Assembly: GCA_017305715.1 (NCBI GenBank)
Contig: JAFKKG010000011.1
Span: 1-64,000, forward strand
From: Hyphomicrobiales bacterium
GTDB taxonomy: Bacteria > Pseudomonadota > Alphaproteobacteria > Rhizobiales > Xanthobacteraceae
Length of the DNA: 64,000 bases
Reading direction: 5' to 3'
Below are positions 25,832 to 35,317 of this stretch, piece after piece. The notes under the pieces were generated by a model, which was not told the origin of the DNA, did not search any database, and saw only the letters and a program-made list of their open reading frames with translations. The first letter of the stretch is position 1. Each line of letters opens with the position of its first letter. The translations under genes were made by a program, and so were the position numbers.

Positions 25832-27562
25832 TCAAAGCCGTGTAACGAGAACATGCAACACGGCTGCCCTGCCGTCATCCAGCGCGGCGAAAGCGCGGTC
25901 GATTGCGGCGCCAAGCTGGTCCGGCTCGGCGACGCATTCGCCATGGGCGCCAAAGGCCTTCGCCACGTCGGAAAAATCCCGCCGGTCGCCCTGACGGCCG
26001 GACGTCAGCCGCGACTGGAATTGATCGGTCTCGGCGGCGATGCCCTTCGGATAGACCCGCTGCACCGCCGACTTCACCGCCTGCCAGCCGCCATTGTCCA
26101 GCACGATGGTCAGGATCGGAATCTGGTACTGCTGCGCCACCGCATAGACGCTGTCGGCCGATGAGAAATGAAAACCGCCGTCGCCGATCACCTGCACGAT
26201 GCGGCGGCCGGGTTCGGCGAGTTTCAGTCCCAGCGCCATGCCGCCGGAGAATCCAAGCCCGCCGCCGGCGAGGCCGACATAGCTCTTTGGCTGCGTGCGC
26301 ACGAGATGTTCCTGCAGGACCGGTCCGTTGCGGATCGCCTCATTGAGCACGACGTCGGCTTGCGACAACTTTTCGCTCAGCATTGCGAACACGAAGGCCG
26401 GGTTCAGCGCGCCCGAGACGCCCTTGTTGGCGCTGGCCGTGGCGCGGCGCTTTGCCGATGCCTCACGTGCGCCGTCCCAGCTCGCGATGCGATCGCGGAT
26501 GCGCTTCCGATAAGCGTCGTCGGCGCGGGCTTCGACCACGTCGAGCACCTGCTGCAGCACGGTGGCGCAATCGCCCTGGATGCGCATGTCGGTCGGAAAT
26601 CCCCACATCGGAAAATCCGCCTTCAGGGGATCGACATCGATCTGGATCCATTTCATGGCATTCGCCCGCTTGGCATATTGCGGCACGAACGGCACATCGG
26701 AATCGAGCAGCAGGCCGAGATCGGCCCGTTCCAGCAACGGGAGCGGGTCGGAGCCGGCGAAGCACGGCGAGTCCTGCGGGATATTGAGGTCGATCGCGTT
26801 GAATTCTGCGACGCGAATGCCGGTCGCGCGTGCCAGCCGGTCGAGCGCGGCGACCGCCTGCGGCTTGCGGCCGAGATAGGCGGTAAACGCCACCGGGTTT
26901 TCCGCCGCCATCAAGGCGTTCGCGATGGCCTCCGCCCGCGCCGGCTCGACGCCGCCGGCCTGCACGCTGCCGTAGCGTGAAGGCGGATAGGATGGCATGG
27001 CCGCCTCGTCCCACTCTTCCGCAAGGGTTTCGCGTGGCAGCATCATGTAGACCGGACCGGGCGGATCGCTGTGCGCAAAGGCGCCGGCGCGCGCCAGCGC
27101 TTCCTTCACGACGACGCCTGACGGGAGTGAATATTCCCATTTGACGTAAGGGCGGACGATGCTGGCGATATCGAAGGGGTCCTGCACGAAATGCACATAG
27201 GTGTCGCGCGAGCCGGTCAACTCGCCGTGCAGCGTGTGCGGGGCGCGTCCGGCGAACAGCAGCACGGGCAGGCGGTAGCGAAACAGGTTCTGGATCGCCA
27301 TGCAGGCATTGGCCGTGCCGGCATCGACATGCACCAGCACCGCCTGCGCCCGTCCCGTCGCCAGCGCATAGCCGCCGGCCATGTGCACGGCTACGACCTC
27401 ATGCGGGCACAGGATCATTTCGGGATGTTTGCGGCCGTCTCTGTCCCAGCGCGCCAGCTCCTCGATCAGCGATACGTGGTCGGTACCGAGATTGGCGAAA
27501 ATATACTCAACACCGAGATCGACCAGGCCTTCCAGGAAATAATGCGCGGTTGAGCGGCCCAT
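25832..27562 (-). CDS. Thiamine-diphosphate-requiring enzyme (acetolactate synthase-like)
   Basis: A 576-residue ThDP enzyme. The N-terminal domain carries the catalytic glutamate in ILCPHEVVAVHMAGGYALAT; the central domain is present; the cofactor motif runs VIGDGGFHFSSADS to VLDNGGW in the C-terminal domain. The asparagine-asparagine pair of the consensus is replaced by Asp-Asn, which still supplies a metal ligand. It is not obviously a classical acetolactate synthase: it is alone, without a regulatory subunit gene. It lies 3 bases after the FAH-type gene and 20 bases before the Bug gene. Probably a 2-oxoacid decarboxylase or lyase of this operon. Confidence 0.85.
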   Translation of the reverse strand: MGRSTAHYFLEGLVDLGVEYIFANLGTDHVSLIEELARWDRDGRKHPEMILCPHEVVAVHMAGGYALATGRAQAVLVHVDAGTANACMAIQNLFRYRLPVLLFAGRAPHTLHGELTGSRDTYVHFVQDPFDIASIVRPYVKWEYSLPSGVVVKEALARAGAFAHSDPPGPVYMMLPRETLAEEWDEAAMPSYPPSRYGSVQAGGVEPARAEAIANALMAAENPVAFTAYLGRKPQAVAALDRLARATGIRVAEFNAIDLNIPQDSPCFAGSDPLPLLERADLGLLLDSDVPFVPQYAKRANAMKWIQIDVDPLKADFPMWGFPTDMRIQGDCATVLQQVLDVVEARADDAYRKRIRDRIASWDGAREASAKRRATASANKGVSGALNPAFVFAMLSEKLSQADVVLNEAIRNGPVLQEHLVRTQPKSYVGLAGGGLGFSGGMALGLKLAEPGRRIVQVIGDGGFHFSSADSVYAVAQQYQIPILTIVLDNGGWQAVKSAVQRVYPKGIAAETDQFQSRLTSGRQGDRRDFSDVAKAFGAHGECVAEPDQLGAAIDRAFAALDDGRAAVLHVLVTRL

Positions 27563-27565
27563 ATC

Positions 27566-28351
27566 CTAACGCTTCTCGGCCACGAATGTGTTGCGCAGCG
27601 TGCCGATGCCGGTGATGTCGATCTCGACGACGTCGCCGGCCTTGATATCCGGCGAGGCGCCGTCGGTGCCCATCCAGATCACGTCACCCGGCCAAAGCGT
27701 GAAATATTTGGTCAGTTCGACGATGAAGGGCACGATGCCGAAGATCATCTCGTTGGTATGAAAACGTCCGGTCTCTTTGCCGTTGACCCGGATGATCGTT
27801 TCCATCTTGTCGAGGTCGACATCGGTCTCGATCCACGGACCCATCGGCTTGAACGTATCGGCATTCTTGGAACGCCACAGCGAGCGGTCGGCCTTCTGCC
27901 AGGTGCGTTCGCTGACGTCATTGCCGATGGTGTAGCCGAACACGCAGGACATCGCGTTGTCGGCGGTGAGATGTTTTGCCTTCTTGCCGATCACGACGAC
28001 GAGTTCGCCTTCGTAATGGATTTTCTCGGTCGCGGTCGCCGGGATCACCACGTCCTCGTCATGGGCGATCAGCGCGTTCTGGGCACGGTAGCCGATCTCC
28101 GGCCGGTCCGGCACGTTGGGGACGGTGCCGGCCTTGTCGGCGGCTTCCTTTAGATGCTTCAGATAATTCAGGCCGACGCAATAGAAGGTGCGTGGAATCA
28201 GCGGCAGTTCGATCTTCACATCCTTCAGCGCGTGTGACTGCGCGGAGCGCTGCCACTCGCCGAAGGGATCGCCGGTGACCGTGATGACCTTGTCGCCCTC
28301 GACGAGGCCCCAGGAGGTCTTGCCGGCGGCGGTGAATTTGAGCCAACGCAT
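27566..28351 (-). CDS. Fumarylacetoacetate hydrolase family protein
   Basis: A 261-residue enzyme of the FAH fold. The metal-binding motif is IHYEGELVVVIGK, with FYCVGLNYLKHLKEA upstream and YTIGNDVSERTWQ, MGPWIET and PGDVIWMGTDG downstream, all in the usual order for 2-hydroxyhepta-2,4-diene-1,7-dioate isomerase-like members. It should hydrolyse or decarboxylate a diketo or enol acid. AGGAAA precedes the ATG by 6 bases. Third gene of the leftward operon, 24 bases after the flavin monooxygenase and 3 bases before the ThDP gene. Exact substrate unknown. Confidence 0.9.
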   Translation of the reverse strand: MRWLKFTAAGKTSWGLVEGDKVITVTGDPFGEWQRSAQSHALKDVKIELPLIPRTFYCVGLNYLKHLKEAADKAGTVPNVPDRPEIGYRAQNALIAHDEDVVIPATATEKIHYEGELVVVIGKKAKHLTADNAMSCVFGYTIGNDVSERTWQKADRSLWRSKNADTFKPMGPWIETDVDLDKMETIIRVNGKETGRFHTNEMIFGIVPFIVELTKYFTLWPGDVIWMGTDGASPDIKAGDVVEIDITGIGTLRNTFVAEKR

Positions 28352-28375
28352 GGTGTTTCCTGTTGTTGCTTGTTC

Positions 28376-29743
28376 TTATTCGGCGGCGGTCTGTGCCGGG
28401 GTTTTCCACGCGCCGGCAGCGGGGCGCCGCAAGCCGAGATTCTCGCGCAGCGTCTTGCCGGCATAATCCCTGTGAAACAGCCCGCGGCGCTGCAATTCCG
28501 GCACCACATGCTTGACGAAGTCGGCGTAGGAACCGGGCACGATGGTGGCGGCGATGACAAAGCCGTCGCAGCCGCGCTCGACGAACATCTCTTCCAGCTT
28601 GTCCGCGATCTCCTTCGGGCCGCCGACGATCGCGTCATGGACCTGGCCGCGGCCGGAGAAGGTGACGAAGTCGCGGGCGCTGGGATTGGTCTTGCCCGAG
28701 TTCTTGAGCACGCCGTCGCGAATGCCGAGGATGCCCTGCATGCTCTTGAGATCGTCCGTTGTCAGGGGCTCGTCGAGCGGCTTGGAAGCGAAGTCGTAGT
28801 TCAGCGCTTCGGCGAGCAGCGACAGCGCATCGATTTCCAGCGGCAGCTTGTTGATAACAGCCATCTTGTCCTCGGCCTCGCTCTTGGTCGCGGCGCAGAC
28901 GGGCGTGGTGAGGTTGCAGAGGCGCATCTGGTCGGGATCGCGGCCGACCTTCGCGGCTTCGTTGCGGACCGCGGCATAGCCTTCCTTGGCGGCGGCCACG
29001 TTGCGCGCGGCGGTGAATATCACCTCGCCCCATCGGCCCGCAAAGCGCTGGCCGCGGCCGGACGCGCCGGCCTGGATGATGACGGGATGGCCCTGCGCCG
29101 AGCGCGGCACGGTGAAGGGACCGCGCGACTTGAAGAACTCGCCCCTATGGTCGAGCCGCTTGACCTTGGCCGGATCGGCGAAGCGGCCGCTCTTCTTGTC
29201 CATGATCAGCGAGCCGTCTTCCCAGGTGTCCCAGTGGCCGAGCACGATTTCCATGAATTCGTCGGCGCGATCGTAGCGGTAGTCGTGTTCGAGATGGGCA
29301 TCCTTGCCCATGTTGTGGGCCTCGCCGTCATTGAGCGAGGTGACGACGTTCCACCCGGCGCGTCCGCCCGACATCAGATCGAGGGTGGCGAAGCGGCGGG
29401 CGACGTCGAACGGCTCGAAATAGGTCGTAGACGCCGTCGAGCCCAGCCCGAGCTTCGTCGTGACCATGCCCATCGTGGTGAGCACGATCAGCGGGTCCAT
29501 CTTCACGCAGCGGATGCCGTATTCGACGGTGTGGGCGTGGTCGCTGCCATAGCGGTCGGGCATCGCGAGGCGATCGTCGAAGAACGCCATGTGGAATTTC
29601 CCGGCCTCGAGGATCCGGGCGATCTCCTGATAGTAATCGGCCGACATCGAATCGTCGCGCGATTCCGGGTGCCGCCAGGAACTCGGCAGATTGGTGCAGT
29701 TCTGCGCCTGCAAAAAGCCGACCATCGCCATTTGCCGTGTCAT
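28376..29743 (-). CDS. NtaA/SnaA-family FMN-dependent monooxygenase
   Basis: A 455-residue luciferase-like flavin monooxygenase. Visible are FFDDRLAMPDRYG, TYFEPFDVARRFATLDLMSG, GRAGWNVVTSLNDGEAHNMG and IIQAGASGRGQRFAGRWGE. It belongs to the same broad family as the gene at 5292-6680 but differs clearly in sequence. It needs reduced FMN from an unlinked reductase. GGGAGAA lies 5 bases before the ATG. Second gene of the leftward operon. Oxygenation of an N- or S-containing carboxylate before C-C cleavage by the FAH and ThDP enzymes is an inference from the neighbours. Confidence 0.88.
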   Translation of the reverse strand: MTRQMAMVGFLQAQNCTNLPSSWRHPESRDDSMSADYYQEIARILEAGKFHMAFFDDRLAMPDRYGSDHAHTVEYGIRCVKMDPLIVLTTMGMVTTKLGLGSTASTTYFEPFDVARRFATLDLMSGGRAGWNVVTSLNDGEAHNMGKDAHLEHDYRYDRADEFMEIVLGHWDTWEDGSLIMDKKSGRFADPAKVKRLDHRGEFFKSRGPFTVPRSAQGHPVIIQAGASGRGQRFAGRWGEVIFTAARNVAAAKEGYAAVRNEAAKVGRDPDQMRLCNLTTPVCAATKSEAEDKMAVINKLPLEIDALSLLAEALNYDFASKPLDEPLTTDDLKSMQGILGIRDGVLKNSGKTNPSARDFVTFSGRGQVHDAIVGGPKEIADKLEEMFVERGCDGFVIAATIVPGSYADFVKHVVPELQRRGLFHRDYAGKTLRENLGLRRPAAGAWKTPAQTAAE

Positions 29744-29774
29744 ATCGTTCTCCCTGTCGCGGCTCGGCGCGGCT

Positions 29775-30827
29775 TCATTTCAGATCGAGTTCGGCGGCGA
29801 GCTTGTATTCGCCGGCCAGCGCGCGAAGTTTGTCCCAGGTCGCGTCCTCGATCTCGATGCCGGAAATGCGGCGTTCGCGCTCGCGGATATGTTCGACCTC
29901 GCCGGGATAGAACACGCCGGTGGACCCCTCGGATGGCGGCGTCGATTTCAGATAGCGCGCGAACTCGGCGACCTCTTTCTTGAAATCTTTCAGCGGCCGG
30001 AACGCGGCGACGTTGAACACCGCCATGAAGCATCCGTCATTATGGCGCCCGGTCGGCTCGACACCGAAACCCAGTCCGGTGAGCAGCCCGCACAATACCT
30101 CGACCATCGCGGCCAGGCCGCTGCCCTTGTAACCTTCGCTGCCGCCGAGCGGGAGCAGGGCGCCACCCTTCTTGTATTCCCTGGGATCGGTGGTGTGCCG
30201 GCCTTCGCTGTCGACGATCCACCCGGTCGGGATTTCCTCGTTGCGGGACACGGCGAGGGCAATCTTGCCGGCGGCGACCGCCGAAGTCGCCATGTCCAGA
30301 TAGAACGGCGCACCGAGATCCGAGGGTACGGCGATCGAGATCGGATTGGTGCCGAGCCGGGCCTCGCGGCCACCGAACGGCGCCACGATCTTGGGCGACC
30401 GGCCGGAATCGGCGGTCGCAATGCCGATCATGCCGGCCTCGATCGCCATCAGGGGGTAGGCGGCGAGCCGTCCGACATGGCTCTGGCGAAACACCGTGCA
30501 GGCCGCGACATTGGCGGTCCTGGCCTTCTCGATCGTCAGGGCCATCGCCTTGGCGTTGACGTGGAAGCCGAACCCCCAATGGCCGTCGATGACGGTCGTG
30601 GTCGGCGATTCCTGCACGATGGTCCACTTTGCGCCCGGCACGATGTGCCCGGCCTTGATGCGGTCGATATAGGTCGGGATCGCGATGATGCCGTGGGAAT
30701 CGTGGCCGGCGAGATTGGCATTGACGCAGCCGATGGCGACCGCGCGCGCTTCCTCGTCCGACGCGCCGGCGGCCCGGAGCAGCGCCGTACCGATGCGTGT
30801 GAGACGGTCGGCCTGGACGATCGGCAT
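29775..30827 (-). CDS. Ldh-type (YiaK/malate-lactate family) NAD(P)-dependent dehydrogenase
   Basis: A 350-residue oxidoreductase of the Ldh_2 family, which is unrelated to classical LDH. Signs are DSHGIIAIPTYIDRI near the N-terminus with the catalytic His, RQSHVGRLAAYPLMAIEAGM, RLGTNPISIAVPS and GGSEGYKGSGLAAMVEVLCG. It oxidises 2-hydroxy acids (malate, lactate, sulfolactate, ureidoglycolate and 2,3-diketogulonate enzymes belong here). GAGGAA lies 6 bases before the ATG. It is the first gene of the leftward five-gene operon, so oxidation of a hydroxy acid to an oxoacid for the ThDP enzyme is a likely step. Confidence 0.88.
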   Translation of the reverse strand: MPIVQADRLTRIGTALLRAAGASDEEARAVAIGCVNANLAGHDSHGIIAIPTYIDRIKAGHIVPGAKWTIVQESPTTTVIDGHWGFGFHVNAKAMALTIEKARTANVAACTVFRQSHVGRLAAYPLMAIEAGMIGIATADSGRSPKIVAPFGGREARLGTNPISIAVPSDLGAPFYLDMATSAVAAGKIALAVSRNEEIPTGWIVDSEGRHTTDPREYKKGGALLPLGGSEGYKGSGLAAMVEVLCGLLTGLGFGVEPTGRHNDGCFMAVFNVAAFRPLKDFKKEVAEFARYLKSTPPSEGSTGVFYPGEVEHIRERERRISGIEIEDATWDKLRALAGEYKLAAELDLK

Positions 30828-31207
30828 GCGCGTTCCTCTTGTCTTGCCCGGGCGAAACAGCGGGTCTTGTTTGTTGATGTCGGCAGCATGGTCGCAAAGC
30901 GGTGGCTAGGGAGCAAGGGCAGAATATCCGTACCGGCATGCCCGCGAGGCGGTCTCGCACCGCTCTCATTTCACCTGACGAAAATTGGAGACCTGCCGCG
31001 CAAGGAATGGGGCGCTGGAAGCGCCCCGGCCATCATGGCTGATAAATCGTGAATGGAACCGTAGTTTTTCGGAGCGCCGCGAAACAAAAATTGGTCGGGC
31101 ATTTACTCTGAATCACAACTTCCGGTCGCCAATAACGTCCGTTTAGGCGTCTGCCGCGCATAAAATCCCGGGGCAGGCCGCTATCGCCTGTTGGGGGAGC
31201 CCGAGTC
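30828..31207. other. Divergent intergenic region between the catabolic operon and the GAF/GGDEF/EAL gene
   Basis: About 380 bases that should hold promoters for both directions. A perfect 8-base hairpin, GGGGCGCT (31009-31016) with AGCGCCCC (31020-31027), lies in the middle. The part nearest the GGDEF gene, about 31050-31150, is AT-richer than its surroundings. GGGGGAG at 31193-31199 is the ribosome site for the GTG start at 31208. No named operator seen. Confidence 0.5.
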
Positions 31208-34200
31208 GTGAAGACCAGTATCGCGCGTACATTTGCGGCATTGAACGCGACCAACGAGGCGATTCTATACGCAAAATCGCCGGAAGAGCTGTACGAAAAG
31301 GTCTGCGAAGCCGCGTTTTCCAGCGGAGACTTCCTGGCGACGGCTGTCTTCCTGCTGGAGCCGGATACCCATCTGCTGCGGTTTGCGGCCGGTTTTGGTG
31401 AAGACACCGCAAGGCTGCGTGGGATCGATATCTCGATCGTCGCCGATACCCCCGAAGGCTCGGGCGTTTGCGGGCGGGCGTTTCGCGATCAGAAGCTGTG
31501 CATCAGCAACGACTACCTCAACGACGCGCATTCGCTGGCCTGGCGCCAGGGCGCGGCGGCCGGACAGGTCGGAGCGGCGGCAGGCCTGCCGCTGACCTGC
31601 AACGGCCGCAGCGTCGGCGTCTTCCTCGTCACGCGGCGCGAGGCCGGGTCGATCGACGCCCGGATGGTGGCGCTGCTGGAGCGGATGTCGGCGAACATTT
31701 CATTCGCCCTCGATAATTTCGATCATGAAGCCTCGCGCAAGGGTGGCGAGCGGGCGATGCGGCGGCTGAACCGCATGTTCGGCGCCATCAGCGCAACCAA
31801 TGAAGCGATCCTTCGCGCCAAGACCGTCGAGGAGCTTTACCAGCGGGTTTGCGATGCCGCCGTCTACAGCGGCAAATCCGTCGCGACCGTCGTCCTGCTG
31901 TCTGAACCCGGTTCGATCTGGCTGAAGCCAGCCGCCGGCAGCGGCGAGAGCCTCGATCTGCTGACCCGGACGCGTTTCTCGATCGACCCGGACAATGAAT
32001 ACGGCAAGGGGATTGCCGGGGAGGCCTTCCGGACCCGACAACTCTGCATCAACCACGATATCCCCACGACAACGGGTCCGTGGCAGCAGGTCGGGCGCGA
32101 CACCGGTGTTTTCGCCTGCGTTGCGGTGCCCCTGATCAAGGTCGGACAAACCGTCGGCGTCGTGATGTTCTTTGTCGGCAAATCATGGGCGGCAGATGAG
32201 GAGATCGTCGCGCTGCTGGCGCGGATCGGCGAGAACGTCTCCTTCGCGCTCGACAATTTCGAACGAGCGAGCGCAAAGGCCAAGGCCGACGAACAAAAAG
32301 AACGCCTGACGCGGATGTTCGCGGCGCTCAGCGCCACCAACGAAGCGATCATGCGGGCGAAGTCGCGCACCGAAATGTTCGAACTGGTCTGCGCGGCCGC
32401 CGCACAGGGTGGCCGGTTCAATTCGACCAGCATCCTGATCGTCAGACCCGATAGCGACGCCTTCAACATGGTTGCCTCGGCCGGGCCGACGGCGGACAAC
32501 GCCCGTCGCCTGGAAGTCTCGATCAGTGAGGCCGTTCCGGGAGGGCGTGGAATCTGCGGAACGGCGTTGCGCTCGCGGCAGGCCTGCATCAACAACGATT
32601 TCCTTGCCGGTCCGGGCAATAGCGCGTTCGATCAGGTCATTCAAAGCCAAGGGGCGAGGTCAGGCGCCGGGTTTCCCCTCCTGGTCGATGGGAAACCCGT
32701 CGGCGTGATGCTGTTCATCTCCTCGGAAAGAGAGACTTTTACGGCGGAGTTTGCCGAACTGCTGCAACGTCTGGCCGACAACGTGTCCTTTGCGCTCGGA
32801 AGCTTCGACCGCGCCGATGAGAAGGCGAAGACCGAGGAACAGAAAGAGCGCTTGACGCGGATGTTCGCCGCGCTGGGCGCTACCAACGAAGCGATCATGC
32901 GGGCCAGGTCCAGGGCCGAGCTGTTCGAATTGGTGTGCGATGCTGCGGCCGTTGGCGGCAATTTCACCTCAACGGCGATCGTGCTGGAACGGCCCGGGGC
33001 CGAATTCCTGGAGAACGTCGCATCGGCCGGACCCGATCGAGTGCGGGCCAGCAAGGTAAAACTATCGACTGACGCCGGAAGGCTCGAAGGACAGGGGATC
33101 ACGGGTATCGCATTCCGGACGCGGCGGCCTTGCATCACCAATGACTACCTGGGCGAATTCGGCGCCACGGCGCATTTCTACAACGTGGTTCGGGACAGCG
33201 GCACCCGGTCGGGCGCGGCGTTGCCATTGCTGAAGAACGGCAAGGCCATTGGCGTCATCATATTTCTTTCGAGCGAACTCGGCGCGTTCAGCCCCGAACT
33301 GATCGAGCTGTTGCAGCGCCTCGCGGACAACATCTCGTTCGCCCTGGACAATTTCGACAGCGACGACGAGAAGGCGAAGACCGAGGAGCAGAAGGAGCGC
33401 CTGACACGCATGCTCGCGGCGCTCAGCGCGACCAACGAGGCGATCGTGCGGGCAACCACCCGTAGCGAGCTGTTCGATCTGGTGTGTCAGGCCACCGCAA
33501 GCGGCGGCAAGTTCACGGCCACCTCCATTGCGCTGATACGGCCCGACAGCGACTATCTCGACGTGGTCGCAGCCGCCGGGCCGACCGCCGCCAGTTCGCT
33601 GCAAACGCTTGTGTCGGTCAATGAGGCGCATCCGGAAGGACGCGGGTCCTCGGGCATGGCGATCCGCTCGGGCAAGGCCTGCATCATCAACGATTACCTC
33701 TCCGACCCGCGTTGCCAGGCGTTTCATGAGCGCGCCCTCAGGGACGGCACCCGCGCCGGCGCGGCTTACCCCCTGCTGGTGCGGGGACGCGTCGTCGGCG
33801 TCCTGATCTTTGTTGCGCTCGAGAAGGACACGTTCACGCCGGAATTCTCCGAACTGCTGCAGCGGCTCATCGACAACGTATCGCTGGCGCTGGAGAATTT
33901 CGATCGCGCCGACGAAAAGACCAGGGCGGACGAGCGGATCGAGTATCTCGCCTCGCACGACAGCCTGACCAATTTGCCGAACCGGGAGATGTTCAACGGG
34001 TTGCTGCGCCGGACGATCGATGCCGCGGAGCGGTACCGGCGGCCGTTTGCGGTGCTGTTCATCGATCTCGACAGGTTCAAGATCATCAACGATTCGCTGG
34101 GCCATGACGCCGGCGACATGCTGCTGGTGGAGATCGGAGGCAGGCTGCGCAACGCCTTGCGTTCCAGCGACGTCGTGGCGCGGCTTGGCGGCGATGAATT

Positions 34201-35317
34201 CGTCGTGATCCTGGAGGAGGCCGCCGAGCGCGACGAGGTCGAGCGCATCGCCGGCGAGTTGTTGTCCGTGCTGAGCCAGCCCCTGCAACTCAGCGGGCAC
34301 GAATGCCATACCACGGCATCGATCGGCATCGCGATGTATCCGTCCGACGGCGCCGACATGCAGACGCTGACCAAGAATGCCGACATGGCGATGTATCTCG
34401 CCAAGGAAGACGGCAAGAACGGCTTCCGCTTCTTCACCAAGGAGATCAAGGCGCAGTCGATCGAGCGGCTGACGCTGGAATCCGCCCTTCGCCGCGCGCT
34501 GGAGCGCGACCAGTTCTCGCTGCATTATCAGCCGAAGGTCGACATGGTGAGCGGACAGATCACCGGCGTCGAGGCGCTGCTGCGCTGGAACCATCCCGAA
34601 CTCGGCCTGGTGTCGCCGGGGCAATTCATTCCGCTGGCGGAAGAAACCGGGCTGATCGTGCCGATCGGACGCTGGGTGCTCAAGGAAGCCTGCGCGCAGA
34701 ACATGGCCTGGCAGCGCCGCGGATTGCGGCCGGTGACGATGGCGGTCAACCTTTCGCCGCGGCAGTTCGCCGATGCCAATCTGTTGCACGATGTCGACGA
34801 GGCGCTGCTGGCAAGCGGCATGTCGCCGGTGCTGCTGCAACTCGAAGTCACCGAGAGCATGGTGATGCGCAACGTGTCGCGGGCGATCAAGGTGCTGGAT
34901 GCGATCCAGAGCCGCGGCATCCGCCTTGCGATCGACGATTTCGGCACCGGCTATTCATCGATGTCGCTGATGAAACAGTTTCCGATCGACACCATCAAGA
35001 TCGACCGCTCCTTTGTCCGCGATCTGCCGGTCGATTCCGAGGATCAGGCCATCGCGCAGGCGATCATCAGCATGGGCAAGGCGCTGGGGATGACCGTCAT
35101 CGCCGAAGGCGTCGAGACCGTGGAGCAGCAGACGTTCCTGCGCGATCATGCCTGCGATGAAATGCAGGGCTTCCTGTTTTCAAAGCCGCTGCCGCCGCAG
35201 CAGATGGCGGATATGCTTCGGGCCGCGCCAGTGCTCGCTTCGCCGCCGCTGCAACCCGAAGCCGGCGATGCCGTTCAGCAGGCCTCGCCGTCAAGGCTGA
35301 AAGGCGCTGTCATCTGA
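31208..35317 (+). CDS. Five-GAF diguanylate cyclase / phosphodiesterase (GGDEF-EAL)
   Basis: A 1369-residue cytoplasmic cyclic-di-GMP enzyme with no signal peptide or membrane span. Five GAF-type repeats, each opening with a variant of RLTRMFAALSATNEAI, begin near residues 7, 186, 366, 548 and 731, with a spacing of 179-183, and are joined by short charged linkers (EKAKTEEQKE). The GGDEF domain (about 915-1080) has an intact RLGGDEF, and the EAL domain (about 1095-1345) has GVEALLRW, NLSPRQFAD, DFGTGYSSM and EGVET, so both synthesis and breakdown look possible. GTG start with GGGGGAG 8 bases upstream. The nearby polysaccharide locus is a plausible target. Its 3' end overlaps the convergent small gene by 27 bases. 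Confidence 0.93.
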   Translation: MKTSIARTFAALNATNEAILYAKSPEELYEKVCEAAFSSGDFLATAVFLLEPDTHLLRFAAGFGEDTARLRGIDISIVADTPEGSGVCGRAFRDQKLCISNDYLNDAHSLAWRQGAAAGQVGAAAGLPLTCNGRSVGVFLVTRREAGSIDARMVALLERMSANISFALDNFDHEASRKGGERAMRRLNRMFGAISATNEAILRAKTVEELYQRVCDAAVYSGKSVATVVLLSEPGSIWLKPAAGSGESLDLLTRTRFSIDPDNEYGKGIAGEAFRTRQLCINHDIPTTTGPWQQVGRDTGVFACVAVPLIKVGQTVGVVMFFVGKSWAADEEIVALLARIGENVSFALDNFERASAKAKADEQKERLTRMFAALSATNEAIMRAKSRTEMFELVCAAAAQGGRFNSTSILIVRPDSDAFNMVASAGPTADNARRLEVSISEAVPGGRGICGTALRSRQACINNDFLAGPGNSAFDQVIQSQGARSGAGFPLLVDGKPVGVMLFISSERETFTAEFAELLQRLADNVSFALGSFDRADEKAKTEEQKERLTRMFAALGATNEAIMRARSRAELFELVCDAAAVGGNFTSTAIVLERPGAEFLENVASAGPDRVRASKVKLSTDAGRLEGQGITGIAFRTRRPCITNDYLGEFGATAHFYNVVRDSGTRSGAALPLLKNGKAIGVIIFLSSELGAFSPELIELLQRLADNISFALDNFDSDDEKAKTEEQKERLTRMLAALSATNEAIVRATTRSELFDLVCQATASGGKFTATSIALIRPDSDYLDVVAAAGPTAASSLQTLVSVNEAHPEGRGSSGMAIRSGKACIINDYLSDPRCQAFHERALRDGTRAGAAYPLLVRGRVVGVLIFVALEKDTFTPEFSELLQRLIDNVSLALENFDRADEKTRADERIEYLASHDSLTNLPNREMFNGLLRRTIDAAERYRRPFAVLFIDLDRFKIINDSLGHDAGDMLLVEIGGRLRNALRSSDVVARLGGDEFVVILEEAAERDEVERIAGELLSVLSQPLQLSGHECHTTASIGIAMYPSDGADMQTLTKNADMAMYLAKEDGKNGFRFFTKEIKAQSIERLTLESALRRALERDQFSLHYQPKVDMVSGQITGVEALLRWNHPELGLVSPGQFIPLAEETGLIVPIGRWVLKEACAQNMAWQRRGLRPVTMAVNLSPRQFADANLLHDVDEALLASGMSPVLLQLEVTESMVMRNVSRAIKVLDAIQSRGIRLAIDDFGTGYSSMSLMKQFPIDTIKIDRSFVRDLPVDSEDQAIAQAIISMGKALGMTVIAEGVETVEQQTFLRDHACDEMQGFLFSKPLPPQQMADMLRAAPVLASPPLQPEAGDAVQQASPSRLKGAVI

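Noticed and set aside
25832-27562. Assigning the ThDP enzyme as sulfoacetaldehyde acetyltransferase or acetolactate synthase
   Set aside because: Cofactor motifs fit the superfamily only; there is no regulatory subunit, phosphotransacetylase or sulfonate transporter beside it to support either name.
33062-34840. A 592-residue open frame on the - strand
   Set aside because: Antisense to the GAF/GGDEF/EAL gene; composition only reflects strand bias.
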